64,000 nt of DNA from Flectobacillus roseus. GTDB lineage: Bacteria; Bacteroidota; Bacteroidia; Cytophagales; Spirosomataceae. A program made the translations under genes and the position numbers. Positions 53,455-61,319 of this stretch are shown here, in pieces (the stretch's first letter is position 1; each line of letters starts with the position of its first letter). The notes under the pieces are model-generated. The model had not been told where the DNA came from, made no database searches, and saw only the letters and a program-made list of their open reading frames with translations. The stretch lies in NCBI RefSeq assembly GCF_030056665.1, contig NZ_JASHIG010000014.1; one strand, given 5' to 3'.

Positions 53455-54792
53455 ATGAAAAAAATAGTTACCTGTATCTTAGGTCTAATACTCGGATATA
53501 CAGCTCACGCACAAGAAGTTATCCGATTGTACGAAGGTAAAGCCCCAGGTTCAGAAAGCTGGACTTGGCAAGAATCAGTGTTAACCAATGCTAATTGGGG
53601 TGGTCGAACTGCCTATAATATTGTTGATCCAACGATTACAGCCTATTTACCAAATCCAAGCAAAGCAAATGGAACAGCCATAGTCGTTGCGCCGGGAGGA
53701 GCTTTTCATACTTTGTCGATGGATAATGAAGGAGTTGATGTAGCCAAATGGTTGAATGAAAGAGGTATTGCGGCATTCGTCTTGAAATACCGAGTAGCAC
53801 GCTCTTTTACAGAAAATCCTATCACCGAGTTGATGGGTAAAATGAGTAATATGAAGGCGCTCGACCAAGAAAATGCGGCTGTAATTCCTTTGGCTACACA
53901 AGATGGACGTAAGGCAATTCAGTATATTCGTCAGAATGCAGAGAAATTTCATATCAATCCAAGCAAAGTTGGCATGATGGGATTCTCGGCAGGAGGAACA
54001 TTAACCATGTCGGTAGTTTATACAGCCAATGATGCTGAAAGACCCAATTTTGTTGCCCCAATTTATGCCTATGAAAAAGCTATTTTAGGTAATAAAGTTC
54101 CAACTCAACCAACGCCAATTTTTGTGGCAGCCGCTTCGGATGACCAACTAGGTTTTACCTTGCATAGTTCTTCTATTTACAGCAAATGGACGAAAGCCAA
54201 ACAACCAGCCGAGTTACATATTTACGAAAAAGGGGGACATGGATTCGGTATGAGTAAGAAAAATATTCCTACCGATACATGGATAGAACGCTTTGGAGAT
54301 TGGCTACAATTACATGGCTTGACAACTCCCGAACCGCCAGCGCCAGGCTTAGCTTTTTTCTGTGAAATAAAAGTATTACTAAGCGAAGCCCTCACAGTAG
54401 GTCAGACACCACATGGACTACGACGCATTATCCCAATTGTAGGAGGTACTTTCGAAGGCCCAAGTATCAAAGGACAGGTATTGTCGGGTGGTGCCGATTG
54501 GCAAATTGTGAGAAGCGATGGCGTAGCAGAATTAGATGCAAATTACCAAATCAAAACAGATGATGGGGTCATTATTTATGTGAAAAACAATGGATTGAGA
54601 GTGGCCTCTCCTGAAATTGCAGCCAAAATTGCCAAAGGCGAGAATGTAGATCCTTCACAATATTATTTTAGAACGATTCCGACACTAGAAGCACCTAAAG
54701 GAAGATATGAATGGGTAAATAATAGTTTATTTTTATGTAAAGGAATCCGTAAACCCGATCATGTATTGATTCAAATTTGGGCGGTGAAATAG
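53455..54792 (+). CDS. Secreted alpha/beta hydrolase fused to a DUF3237 domain
   Basis: 445 residues with signal peptide (IVTCILGLILGYTAHAQ). Residues about 25-290 form an alpha/beta hydrolase of the BD-FAE/acetylesterase type: VVAPGGAFHTLSMDNEGVDVAKWL (oxyanion), KVGMMGFSAGGTLTMSVVY (nucleophile serine), AASDDQLGF (Asp) and YEKGGHGFGM (His). Residues about 297-445 match the DUF3237 fold (FFCEIKVLLSEALTVGQTPHGLRRIIPIVGGTFEGP, VLSGGADWQIVRSDG, YYFRTIPTLEAP, DHVLIQIWAVK). DUF3237 is normally a separate small protein of unknown function, so the fusion is unusual. Context suggests release or processing of ester-bound aromatic acids. Confidence 0.8.
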   Translation: MKKIVTCILGLILGYTAHAQEVIRLYEGKAPGSESWTWQESVLTNANWGGRTAYNIVDPTITAYLPNPSKANGTAIVVAPGGAFHTLSMDNEGVDVAKWLNERGIAAFVLKYRVARSFTENPITELMGKMSNMKALDQENAAVIPLATQDGRKAIQYIRQNAEKFHINPSKVGMMGFSAGGTLTMSVVYTANDAERPNFVAPIYAYEKAILGNKVPTQPTPIFVAAASDDQLGFTLHSSSIYSKWTKAKQPAELHIYEKGGHGFGMSKKNIPTDTWIERFGDWLQLHGLTTPEPPAPGLAFFCEIKVLLSEALTVGQTPHGLRRIIPIVGGTFEGPSIKGQVLSGGADWQIVRSDGVAELDANYQIKTDDGVIIYVKNNGLRVASPEIAAKIAKGENVDPSQYYFRTIPTLEAPKGRYEWVNNSLFLCKGIRKPDHVLIQIWAVK

Positions 54793-54805
54793 AATTAAAA
54801 TCCAC

Positions 54806-54852
54806 AGGCACAAAGTGATAAAAGTTGTAAAACAACAATTCACTTTGTGCCT
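54806..54852. terminator. Inverted repeat after the hydrolase-DUF3237 gene
   Basis: AGGCACAAAGTGA (54806-54818) pairs perfectly with TCACTTTGTGCCT (54840-54852), with a smaller GTTGT/ACAAC stem inside. There is no long T-run, so it may attenuate rather than stop transcription. The wording AGGCACAA is shared with the dispersed repeats. Confidence 0.55.
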
Positions 54853-54912
54853 TAGTGCCTTTTCACATTACCCTTTTTAAAACATATCTATCCAAAAAAC
54901 ACATTTTAAATT

Positions 54913-55941
54913 ATGAAAAGAATTCTTTTACTCTTCTTTACTTGTCTGTGTTTCAGGCAGGCAAATGCACAAAGTATTCAGGGGAAAGTTGAAAGCTTTG
55001 TGATTAATGCTAAAACTTTACAAAATACAGGTGGAGAAAACCCTAATCGTAAAATCTCGGTATATCTTCCTCCGAATTACGAAAGCACACAAAAAAGATT
55101 TCCCGTGGTGTACTATTTACATGGCTTCATGGGTAATGATAGTATCACAACAGGCATGAAAGCGATTTTGGATAAGAGTATTGCTCAAGCCAAAATCCGC
55201 CCTTTTATTTTGGTTATTGCCAGTCAATATACCCTTTTTGAGGGCAGTTTTTATAGTAATTCAGCCCTGACAGGAAACTGGTCTGAATTTGAAGCTAAAG
55301 AATTGGTTACCAATATCGACCGCAAATACAGAACCCTTGCCAACCGCAATAGCAGAGGTATTGGCGGACATTCGATGGGAGGTTACGGAGCTATCAAAAT
55401 CGGAATGTTGTACCCAGAAGTATTTAGTTCTGTATACGCCATGAGTCCAGGGTTATTGATGATGGTCAAAGAATTTGGTGCTAATAGCGATTCATTTAAG
55501 GAACTCTCGAAAATAAAAACAGTCGAAGAATTACGAAAAACCTATTATCCTAAAGTATTGGTCGCTGTGGGACGAGCATGGTCTCCCAATCCAGCTAACC
55601 CGCCTTTTTATTGCGATATGCCTTTTACCTACCAAGGCGACAGTCTGCAAGTAAATCAGGCAGTGGTAGACAAATGGAATGCTAATTTTCCTGTATTGAT
55701 GGCAGATAAATACGCGGATAATCTTCGTAAACTCAAAGCTATCAAATTGGATTGGGGAAGAAACGACGCCCAGCGCTTTCCGATTCAGTGCGGAGCTTTT
55801 AGTCAAAAGTTGGAAAACCTTGGTATTGAGCATTTTGCAGAAGAGTATATTGGAAATCATGTGAACAAAATTTGGACAAATGATGGTAGAGTTTTGAATG
55901 ACTTGCTTCCATTTTTTAATGATTATCTGGTTTTTGAATAA
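54913..55941 (+). CDS. Secreted esterase D-type hydrolase, feruloyl-esterase-like
   Basis: 342 residues with signal peptide (ILLLFFTCLCFRQANAQ). It belongs to the esterase D/antigen 85-like group: KISVYLPPNYESTQKRFPVVYYLHGFMG near the N-terminus, SRGIGGHSMGGYGAIKIGMLYPEVFSSVYAMSPG with nucleophile Ser in GHSMGG, and LEHFAEEYIGNHVNKIW-type C-terminal His. LKLDWGRNDAQR-type acid loop is seen as IKLDWGRNDAQRFP. Bacterial members include feruloyl and acetylxylan esterases. It follows the hydrolase-DUF3237 gene on the same strand, giving three exported esterases in the operon, and precedes a CitMHS transporter by 17 bases. Confidence 0.82.
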   Translation: MKRILLLFFTCLCFRQANAQSIQGKVESFVINAKTLQNTGGENPNRKISVYLPPNYESTQKRFPVVYYLHGFMGNDSITTGMKAILDKSIAQAKIRPFILVIASQYTLFEGSFYSNSALTGNWSEFEAKELVTNIDRKYRTLANRNSRGIGGHSMGGYGAIKIGMLYPEVFSSVYAMSPGLLMMVKEFGANSDSFKELSKIKTVEELRKTYYPKVLVAVGRAWSPNPANPPFYCDMPFTYQGDSLQVNQAVVDKWNANFPVLMADKYADNLRKLKAIKLDWGRNDAQRFPIQCGAFSQKLENLGIEHFAEEYIGNHVNKIWTNDGRVLNDLLPFFNDYLVFE

Positions 55942-55958
55942 CATATACGCTCGATAAA

Positions 55959-57254
55959 ATGCTCGCACTATTAGGATTTTCGACCATTGCTATTTTCTTA
56001 TTTTTAATCATTACCAAACGTCTTTCTGTGATTACTGCTTTGGTAATCGTACCGCTTTTGGCAGGGATTATTGCAGGATTTTCTCCAAAGGAATTAGGAG
56101 AAATGATGCTTGCAGGCATGAAGCAAGTAGCACCAACAGGCATATTGTTAACCTTTGCGGTACTGTATTTTGCCACGATGCTCGATGCTGGACTTTTTGA
56201 CCCAGTAGTCGCTTTTATCATCAAGTATGTAAAAGGCGATCCGCTCAAAGTTATTCTCGGAACAGCTATATTGACCATGATTGTGCATTTGGATGGCGAC
56301 GGTACCGCTACTTTTATGATTGTACTTTCAGCTTTTTTACCCATTTACAAACAGTTAAAAATCAATCGCTTAATATTGCCTTGTATTGTTGCCCTAAGTG
56401 TTGGTCCTATGCACCTTGTACCTTGGTCGGGCACTTCGGCAAGAGCTATTTCTACACTCAAATCGGATGCAGTACACATCTTTAACCCTAATATTCCTGC
56501 GATATTAGCAGGGCTTGCATGGGTTTTATTTGTGGCGTATTTTCTAGGAATGAAGGAAAGAAAACGATTAGGAGTAGTAGATTTTGCCTATAATCATCAG
56601 GAAAATCTTACTGAACATGAGAGAAGTTTACGTCGTCCGAAACTCATTATCCTCAACGCGATCTTGACGATTAGTTTAATTGTGATACTCATCAAAGGAT
56701 TGATTCCTGCGCCTGTGTTGTTTCTACTGGCAAGTATGTTGGCGCTGTTAATCAACTACCCTAGACTGAACGACCAACAAAAAGTATTGCGTGGTCACGG
56801 TATGAATATTTTTCTGGTATCGAGTATGATATTTGTGGCGGGAATCTTTTCAGGGATTCTTACAGGTACAAAAATGATTGATGCTATGGCCAACGAATTG
56901 GTATCTTTGATTCCTCAGCATCATGCCAATCTTTTGCCTTTACTTACAGCGATTACAAGTTTGCCTGCAAGTATTCTCTTCACGCCAGATGCCTATTACT
57001 TTGGCGTAGTGCCTATTTTGAGTCAAACTGCAACACAATTTCACTTAGATTCATTAGAAATAGGGCGTGCTGCTTTGCTTGGACAAATGACGGTTGGTTT
57101 TCCGATTAGTCCTTTGACAGCATCTACTTTTTTATTGATTGGTTTGACAGAAGTAGATTTGGGAGAACATCAAAAATTCACCTTCAAATGGGCTTGGGGT
57201 ACCACCCTTGTGATGACGATTATGGCTTTACTGACAGGTTCGATACATATTTAG
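55959..57254 (+). CDS. CitMHS family carboxylate transporter
   Basis: 431 residues with about 11-12 membrane segments (LALLGFSTIAIFLFLII, VITALVIVPLLAGIIAGF, GILLTFAVLYFATML and so on). IVHLDGDGTATFMIVLSAFLP and GPMHLVPWSGTSARA are typical of the CitMHS/ArsB-like ion transporter group, as is LPASILFTPDAYYFGVVPIL. Known members carry citrate as metal complexes or with cations, and homologues occur with other di- and tricarboxylates. It lies 17 bases after the esterase gene and 3 bases before the AtuA-like gene, so these are co-expressed. A tricarboxylate related to oxalomesaconate or aconitate is a reasonable guess. Confidence 0.85.
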   Translation: MLALLGFSTIAIFLFLIITKRLSVITALVIVPLLAGIIAGFSPKELGEMMLAGMKQVAPTGILLTFAVLYFATMLDAGLFDPVVAFIIKYVKGDPLKVILGTAILTMIVHLDGDGTATFMIVLSAFLPIYKQLKINRLILPCIVALSVGPMHLVPWSGTSARAISTLKSDAVHIFNPNIPAILAGLAWVLFVAYFLGMKERKRLGVVDFAYNHQENLTEHERSLRRPKLIILNAILTISLIVILIKGLIPAPVLFLLASMLALLINYPRLNDQQKVLRGHGMNIFLVSSMIFVAGIFSGILTGTKMIDAMANELVSLIPQHHANLLPLLTAITSLPASILFTPDAYYFGVVPILSQTATQFHLDSLEIGRAALLGQMTVGFPISPLTASTFLLIGLTEVDLGEHQKFTFKWAWGTTLVMTIMALLTGSIHI

Positions 57255-57257
57255 CAA

Positions 57258-58604
57258 ATGAAAAAAGATAAAATAAGAATAGGATGCGGAGCAGGTTTTT
57301 CGGGAGATAGGATTGAGCCAGCCCTTATATTAGCTGATCAAGGCGAATTGGATTATCTTGTGCTAGAATGTCTGGCCGAAAGAACGATAGCTTTAGCTCA
57401 AAAAAGAAAATTACAAGATGCTTCCAAAGGTTACGACCCGCTTTTAGAGAAGCGAATCAGATCATTATTACCATTCTTAGTAAAAAATCAAATAAAGCTT
57501 ATTACTAATATGGGAGCGGCAAATCCATTGGCAGCCGCCCACAAAGTCATTGAGATAGCCAAAGAATTGAATTTATCCATCAAGGTTGCAGCCGTGACGG
57601 GTGATGATGCAACACAATGGGTAAAAAATAGCTCAACCCATTTTACCATTTTGGAAAATGGTCAAGCATTAAACGACTATGAAGTTATCTCTATCAATGC
57701 CTATATGGGTGTTGAAGGAATTTTGGAGGCATTAACGGATGAGGCACAAGTTATTATCACAGGAAGAGTGTCTGATCCTTCATTGTTTTTAGCACCCATG
57801 ATTCATGAATTTGACTGGCAAATAGATGATTTTGATTTGTTAGGAAAAGGCACAGTGATTGGACACCTGCTCGAATGTGCGGGACATATTACTGGAGGGT
57901 ATTTTGCTGAACCCATCATGAAACCAATAGAAGGACTTGAAAATTTGGGGCACCCTTTTGCCGATATTTATGCCGATGGTTCTGCTATTATTAGTAAAGT
58001 AAAGGGCACTGGAGGTAAAATTACGCTGCAAACTGCCAAAGAACAGCTTTTGTACGAGGTCATCAACCCGCATGAATATTATACTCCCGATGTAATTGCT
58101 GATTTTACAACAGTCAAATTAGAAGAAATTGGCGAAAACCAAGTTTGGGTAACAGGCGGTACGGGAAAAACTAGACCATCAACTTACAAAGCAAGTGTTG
58201 GCTATAAAGCATTTTATCTTGGCGAAGGTGAAATTTCTTATGCTGGATTCAACGCCGTCGGGCGAGCCAAACTAGCGGGTGAAGTTTTATCCCAAAGATT
58301 AAAGCCTCAATTCGAAGCATTTAGAATAGATTACATTGGCTTAAATGCTATTTTTCGAGAAGAATTTAGTGCTAAAATGAAAGTAGAGGAGTCCTATTTA
58401 CCCGAAGTAAGATTGAGAGTATCGGGAAAAGCCTCAACTGCCGAGGAAGCCTTATTGATTGGAGAAGAAGTTGAAGCACTCTATACCAATGGTCCTGCGG
58501 CTGGTGGGGGTGTTCGAAAAAATGTGAACGAAGTGATAGGCATCGTTTCTATTCTGATTGACAGAAATTTATTAAAAGCAGACGTAGATATTTTAAGCGC
58601 ATGA
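57258..58604 (+). CDS. AtuA-like protein, N-terminal part (DUF1446)
   Basis: 448 residues matching the acyclic-terpene-utilisation AtuA family: IRIGCGAGFSGDRIEPALILADQGELDYLVLECLAERTIALAQKRK at the start, KLITNMGAANPLAAAHKV, AQVIITGRVSDPSLFLAPMIHEF, GTVIGHLLECAGHITGGYFAEP, and GPAAGGGVRKNVNEVIGI at the end. Function is not biochemically settled; AtuA of Pseudomonas is needed for citronellol and geranyl breakdown. Here the C-terminal domain is a separate gene overlapping by 4 bases, and the transporter upstream is CitMHS type. No other terpene genes (acyl-CoA carboxylase, AtuC/AtuF) are present, so a terpene role is doubtful. Confidence 0.82.
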   Translation: MKKDKIRIGCGAGFSGDRIEPALILADQGELDYLVLECLAERTIALAQKRKLQDASKGYDPLLEKRIRSLLPFLVKNQIKLITNMGAANPLAAAHKVIEIAKELNLSIKVAAVTGDDATQWVKNSSTHFTILENGQALNDYEVISINAYMGVEGILEALTDEAQVIITGRVSDPSLFLAPMIHEFDWQIDDFDLLGKGTVIGHLLECAGHITGGYFAEPIMKPIEGLENLGHPFADIYADGSAIISKVKGTGGKITLQTAKEQLLYEVINPHEYYTPDVIADFTTVKLEEIGENQVWVTGGTGKTRPSTYKASVGYKAFYLGEGEISYAGFNAVGRAKLAGEVLSQRLKPQFEAFRIDYIGLNAIFREEFSAKMKVEESYLPEVRLRVSGKASTAEEALLIGEEVEALYTNGPAAGGGVRKNVNEVIGIVSILIDRNLLKADVDILSA

Positions 58605-58900
58605 AACTTTACGAAATAGCCCACAGCAGAGCAGGTGACAAAGGAAATACTCTTACGCTATCACTGATTCCTTTCAAAGAGTCTGATTATGAGCTACTTT
58701 GCAGTCAAATTACAGCTCAGAAAGTACAAGAACATCTACAAGGCATTGTAGAAGGAGAGATTATTCGATACGAATTACCCAATATTTCATCATTGCTATT
58801 TGTTTGTCAACAAGCATTATTGGGTGGAGTTACCACCTCTTTGGCGATAGATACCCATGGTAAAACATTGAGCTATGCCCTTCTTGAAATGGAAGTCTAA
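58601..58900 (+). CDS. AtuA-like C-terminal domain protein
   Basis: 99 residues corresponding to the ferredoxin-like C-terminal domain of full AtuA proteins: LYEIAHSRAGDKGNTLTLSLIPF at the start, EIIRYELPNISSLLFVCQQALLGGVTTSLAIDTHGKTLSYALLEMEV at the end (key residues read in pieces). It overlaps the upstream AtuA gene by 4 bases (ATGA), so the two chains are made together and probably form one complex. This split arrangement is common outside terpene degraders. It is the last gene of the large operon and is followed by a strong terminator. Confidence 0.8.
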   Translation: MKLYEIAHSRAGDKGNTLTLSLIPFKESDYELLCSQITAQKVQEHLQGIVEGEIIRYELPNISSLLFVCQQALLGGVTTSLAIDTHGKTLSYALLEMEV

Positions 58901-58952
58901 TTACATATACAGTAGTTTTCTAAATACCCCACTTAAATCCGAATCCTTTCTT

Positions 58953-58998
58953 AAAACCATCAAATCTACTATTCTAGTAAGATTTGATGGTTTTTTTT
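58953..58998 (+). terminator. Terminator of the aromatic operon
   Basis: AAAACCATCAAATCT (58953-58967) pairs perfectly with AGATTTGATGGTTTT (58980-58994) around 12 bases, followed by a T-run. It lies 53 bases after the AtuA C-terminal gene. Confidence 0.9.
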
Positions 58999-59023
58999 GT
59001 AAAATGACAAAATCTATTTTACA
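58998..59023 (+). promoter_or_regulatory. Inverted repeat, candidate OhrR-like operator
   Basis: TGTAAAAT and ATTTTACA are perfect complements separated by 10 bases, 40 bases before the glutathione peroxidase start codon. The downstream cotranscribed MarR/OhrR-type gene makes autoregulation here plausible. A second weaker palindrome, ATCGTACACGAT, follows near 59029. Confidence 0.4.
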
Positions 59024-59062
59024 TTTACATCGTACACGATATAATTGTAAAAAATCAAAATA

Positions 59063-59542
59063 ATGGAGCAGAAATTTTATGACTTGTCAGCTAAGACACC
59101 TGCTGGCAAAGAAGTCTCAATGTCGGAGTTTGCAGGTAAGGCTGTACTAATAGTCAATACCGCCACTAAGTGTGGACTTACGCCACAATTTGAAGGATTA
59201 GAACATTTACATCAAAAATACAAAGACCAAGGTTTGGTAGTTTTGGGATTTCCATGCAATCAATTTGCGGGACAAGAGCCAGAAACTAATGATACCATCG
59301 AGCAAGTTTGCCAAATGAATCATGGTGTTACTTTTCAGTTAATGGCAAAATGCGATGTAAACGGAGACGGTACCCATCCTGTTTTTAAATATCTAAAAAG
59401 TAAAAAAGGAGGTTTGTTGGGAAGCAGTATCAAATGGAACTTTACAAAATTTTTAGTTGATAAAAAGGGAAGGGTAATAAAGCGTTATGCCCCAGTTACC
59501 AAACCTGAAGCGATTGAGGACGATATTCGTAAGGCTTTGTAA
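59063..59542 (+). CDS. Glutathione-peroxidase-family thiol peroxidase
   Basis: 159 residues, the usual size of bacterial Gpx/BsaA. The peroxidatic Cys37 is in NTATKCGLTPQF, a Gln in FPCNQFAGQEP (about 64-74) and Trp-Asn in SIKWNFTKFLVD (near 130), completing the catalytic tetrad. The Cys65 in FPCNQF may act as the resolving cysteine. Bacterial enzymes of this type mostly use thioredoxin rather than glutathione. It reduces H2O2 and organic hydroperoxides. The MarR/OhrR-type gene begins one base after its stop, so they form a two-gene peroxide-response operon. Confidence 0.92.
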   Translation: MEQKFYDLSAKTPAGKEVSMSEFAGKAVLIVNTATKCGLTPQFEGLEHLHQKYKDQGLVVLGFPCNQFAGQEPETNDTIEQVCQMNHGVTFQLMAKCDVNGDGTHPVFKYLKSKKGGLLGSSIKWNFTKFLVDKKGRVIKRYAPVTKPEAIEDDIRKAL

Positions 59543-59543
59543 T

Positions 59544-59972
59544 ATGTCAGAAGAATCAGAAGTATTGAAGCTCGAAAGACAACTTTGCTTTCCATTATAC
59601 ACAGCTTCTCGACTTACGACCCAATGTTATCAACCAATTCTTCAAGAATTAAATCTTACTTACCCTCAATACTTGGTTATGTTGGTTCTGTGGGAAAAAA
59701 ATAATTTGAGTCTTTCAGACATTGCTCAAAAATTATTTTTGCAGTCCAATACTTTAACTCCTTTACTGAAGCGGATGGAAGAATTAGGCTTGTTGACCAG
59801 AACACGATCTAAACAAGACGAGCGTAGTATCTGTATCTCCTTGACTGAAACAGGTGAAAAACTCAAGACACAAGCTGAACAAGTACCTTCTAGGTTAACG
59901 CAACAAATATCTTTAACCAGAGATGAAGCCATTCAACTACATACCTTATTATATAAGCTCATACAGGGTTAA
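59544..59972 (+). CDS. MarR family regulator of OhrR type
   Basis: 142 residues from ATG 59544, one base after the peroxidase stop; a longer frame from 59487 would run inside the peroxidase gene and is rejected. The winged helix spans about 35-105 (YPQYLVMLVLWEKNNLSLSDIAQKLFLQSNTLTPLLKRMEELGLL, wing RSKQDERSICISLTE). The N-terminal QLCFPLYTASR places a single cysteine at residue 15, matching the redox-sensing Cys of OhrR. Oxidation of it by organic peroxide would release DNA. The partner here is a glutathione peroxidase rather than the usual Ohr. Confidence 0.87.
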   Translation: MSEESEVLKLERQLCFPLYTASRLTTQCYQPILQELNLTYPQYLVMLVLWEKNNLSLSDIAQKLFLQSNTLTPLLKRMEELGLLTRTRSKQDERSICISLTETGEKLKTQAEQVPSRLTQQISLTRDEAIQLHTLLYKLIQG

Positions 59973-59982
59973 CAAAATACCT

Positions 59983-60014
59983 ACAGCCGATTCTTGAGAG
60001 AATCGGCTGTTTTT
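59983..60014 (+). terminator. Terminator of the gpx-ohrR operon
   Basis: ACAGCCGATTCT and AGAATCGGCTGT form a perfect 12-base stem with loop TGAG, followed by a T-run. It lies 10 bases after the stop codon. The remaining bases to 60344 are A/T-rich and hold nothing I can identify. Confidence 0.92.
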
Positions 60015-60344
60015 GTACCATTAAGTTATTTATTTTACTTAAATGGTATTTTGAAAATCGGTATAGAAGAATGCATCTATATTTAAACCATATTTCTTCG
60101 GAAAATAATATTTGAAAACTGTACCCGAAATGGAGGGTTAAAATTCACGCTAATCTTATACCAAAATCGTAACAGTGATTAATAGAGTCTTTGTTGGATT
60201 ATCTAAGATTTGAGAAACAAACAAGAAGTCCCTTCTTGAACTGATTAGAGTAGGATAAAACAAAGCACAGAAAAGTTAGAGCAAAAGGAATGATTTAAAT
60301 TCAACTATACTGAAAAATAGAAAAATGATAAGGGTTCTTTCAAA

Positions 60345-60890
60345 TCATTTTAATTTCACATCAAAACGACCATTTTTGATAGTCATTTTTTCTAACTTGT
60401 TTTTTGTATAGATATTTCCTTCAAAGGTTCCAGAAGCGATTTTACTTATTGTATCTAATTTTATGATTTTAACTAATGGTGGGTTCAGTGTGTCGATAAA
60501 GTCATACTTTTTGCTTTTCAAGAAATCTTCAAATGATGCGCTCGAAATAGGAAATGTTCCAGTTTTTAAGAGGTCTTTGTTATAGATATCAATACTCAGT
60601 TGTTGATCTGTATTTGTATAAGTCATTTGCCCATAAATTCTCAAAACGGCATTATCCTTTTTTTGATATAGGTAAAACAAAGAAAATACCTCATTCTTTA
60701 TTGTCGATGAATACGGACCTTTGCGATTGCCATCATTTTGCCAAACCAAATCATTTGCCAAACACCCGAAAGTATTTGCGCCAACAGTAGTTATTTCGGG
60801 TAATGTTGCATTTTTAGGCTCAGGTAGAGCTTTGTAACAAGATTCGAGAGTGAAGTGTAAAAATAGGCATACTACCATGAACTTTTTCAT
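60345..60890 (-). CDS. Small lipoprotein, DUF6252-like
   Basis: 181 residues with a lipoprotein-type signal (LFLHFTLESC, cysteine 18). The mature part has the pattern TTVGANTFGCLANDLVWQNDG, a strand-rich middle and a C-terminal ASGTFEGNIYTKNKLEKMTIKNGRFDVKL, as seen in DUF6252-type proteins of Bacteroidota. Function unknown. It is monocistronic, surrounded by long non-coding gaps on both sides. The 60891-61319 gap upstream is A/T-rich promoter-like sequence without a credible ORF. Confidence 0.7.
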   Translation of the reverse strand: MKKFMVVCLFLHFTLESCYKALPEPKNATLPEITTVGANTFGCLANDLVWQNDGNRKGPYSSTIKNEVFSLFYLYQKKDNAVLRIYGQMTYTNTDQQLSIDIYNKDLLKTGTFPISSASFEDFLKSKKYDFIDTLNPPLVKIIKLDTISKIASGTFEGNIYTKNKLEKMTIKNGRFDVKLK

Positions 60891-61319
60891 TTTCGTAAAT
60901 TTAAAGTGTTTATTTGAATGCGGTATGTGTAATACTTAATCAATTGAAATTATAAGATATTGATAATTAAAATTTTTCATTTGCAACTTATAATTCTGCA
61001 CTCATACATAGTTCAAATATATGAAATTAAAAATAGATTGTGCTACAAATAAATCATCACATTAACACCATCAGAATCCCTTCACATCAATAGATTCTCA
61101 AAAATTTTCTCATGAATAAATTGTATTATTCAAATAGCACCAACTGATTTAGAGAGCTTGTTTGTACTTTTACATTATGATTGATAAAATGATTACATAC
61201 GATAACCTTCTTACTCCACCTTGAGTCATTTCTTGACCCAATTTTCCTTCCTTGATTTGTTTCGTTATTAAGGTACATTTTTCTAGTACATTCATTAAAA
61301 CATCATCGCCCTTTGGCTG

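Noticed and set aside
57258..58900. Citronellol/geraniol degradation by AtuA
   Set aside because: No geranyl-CoA carboxylase or other atu genes are present and the partner is a CitMHS transporter.
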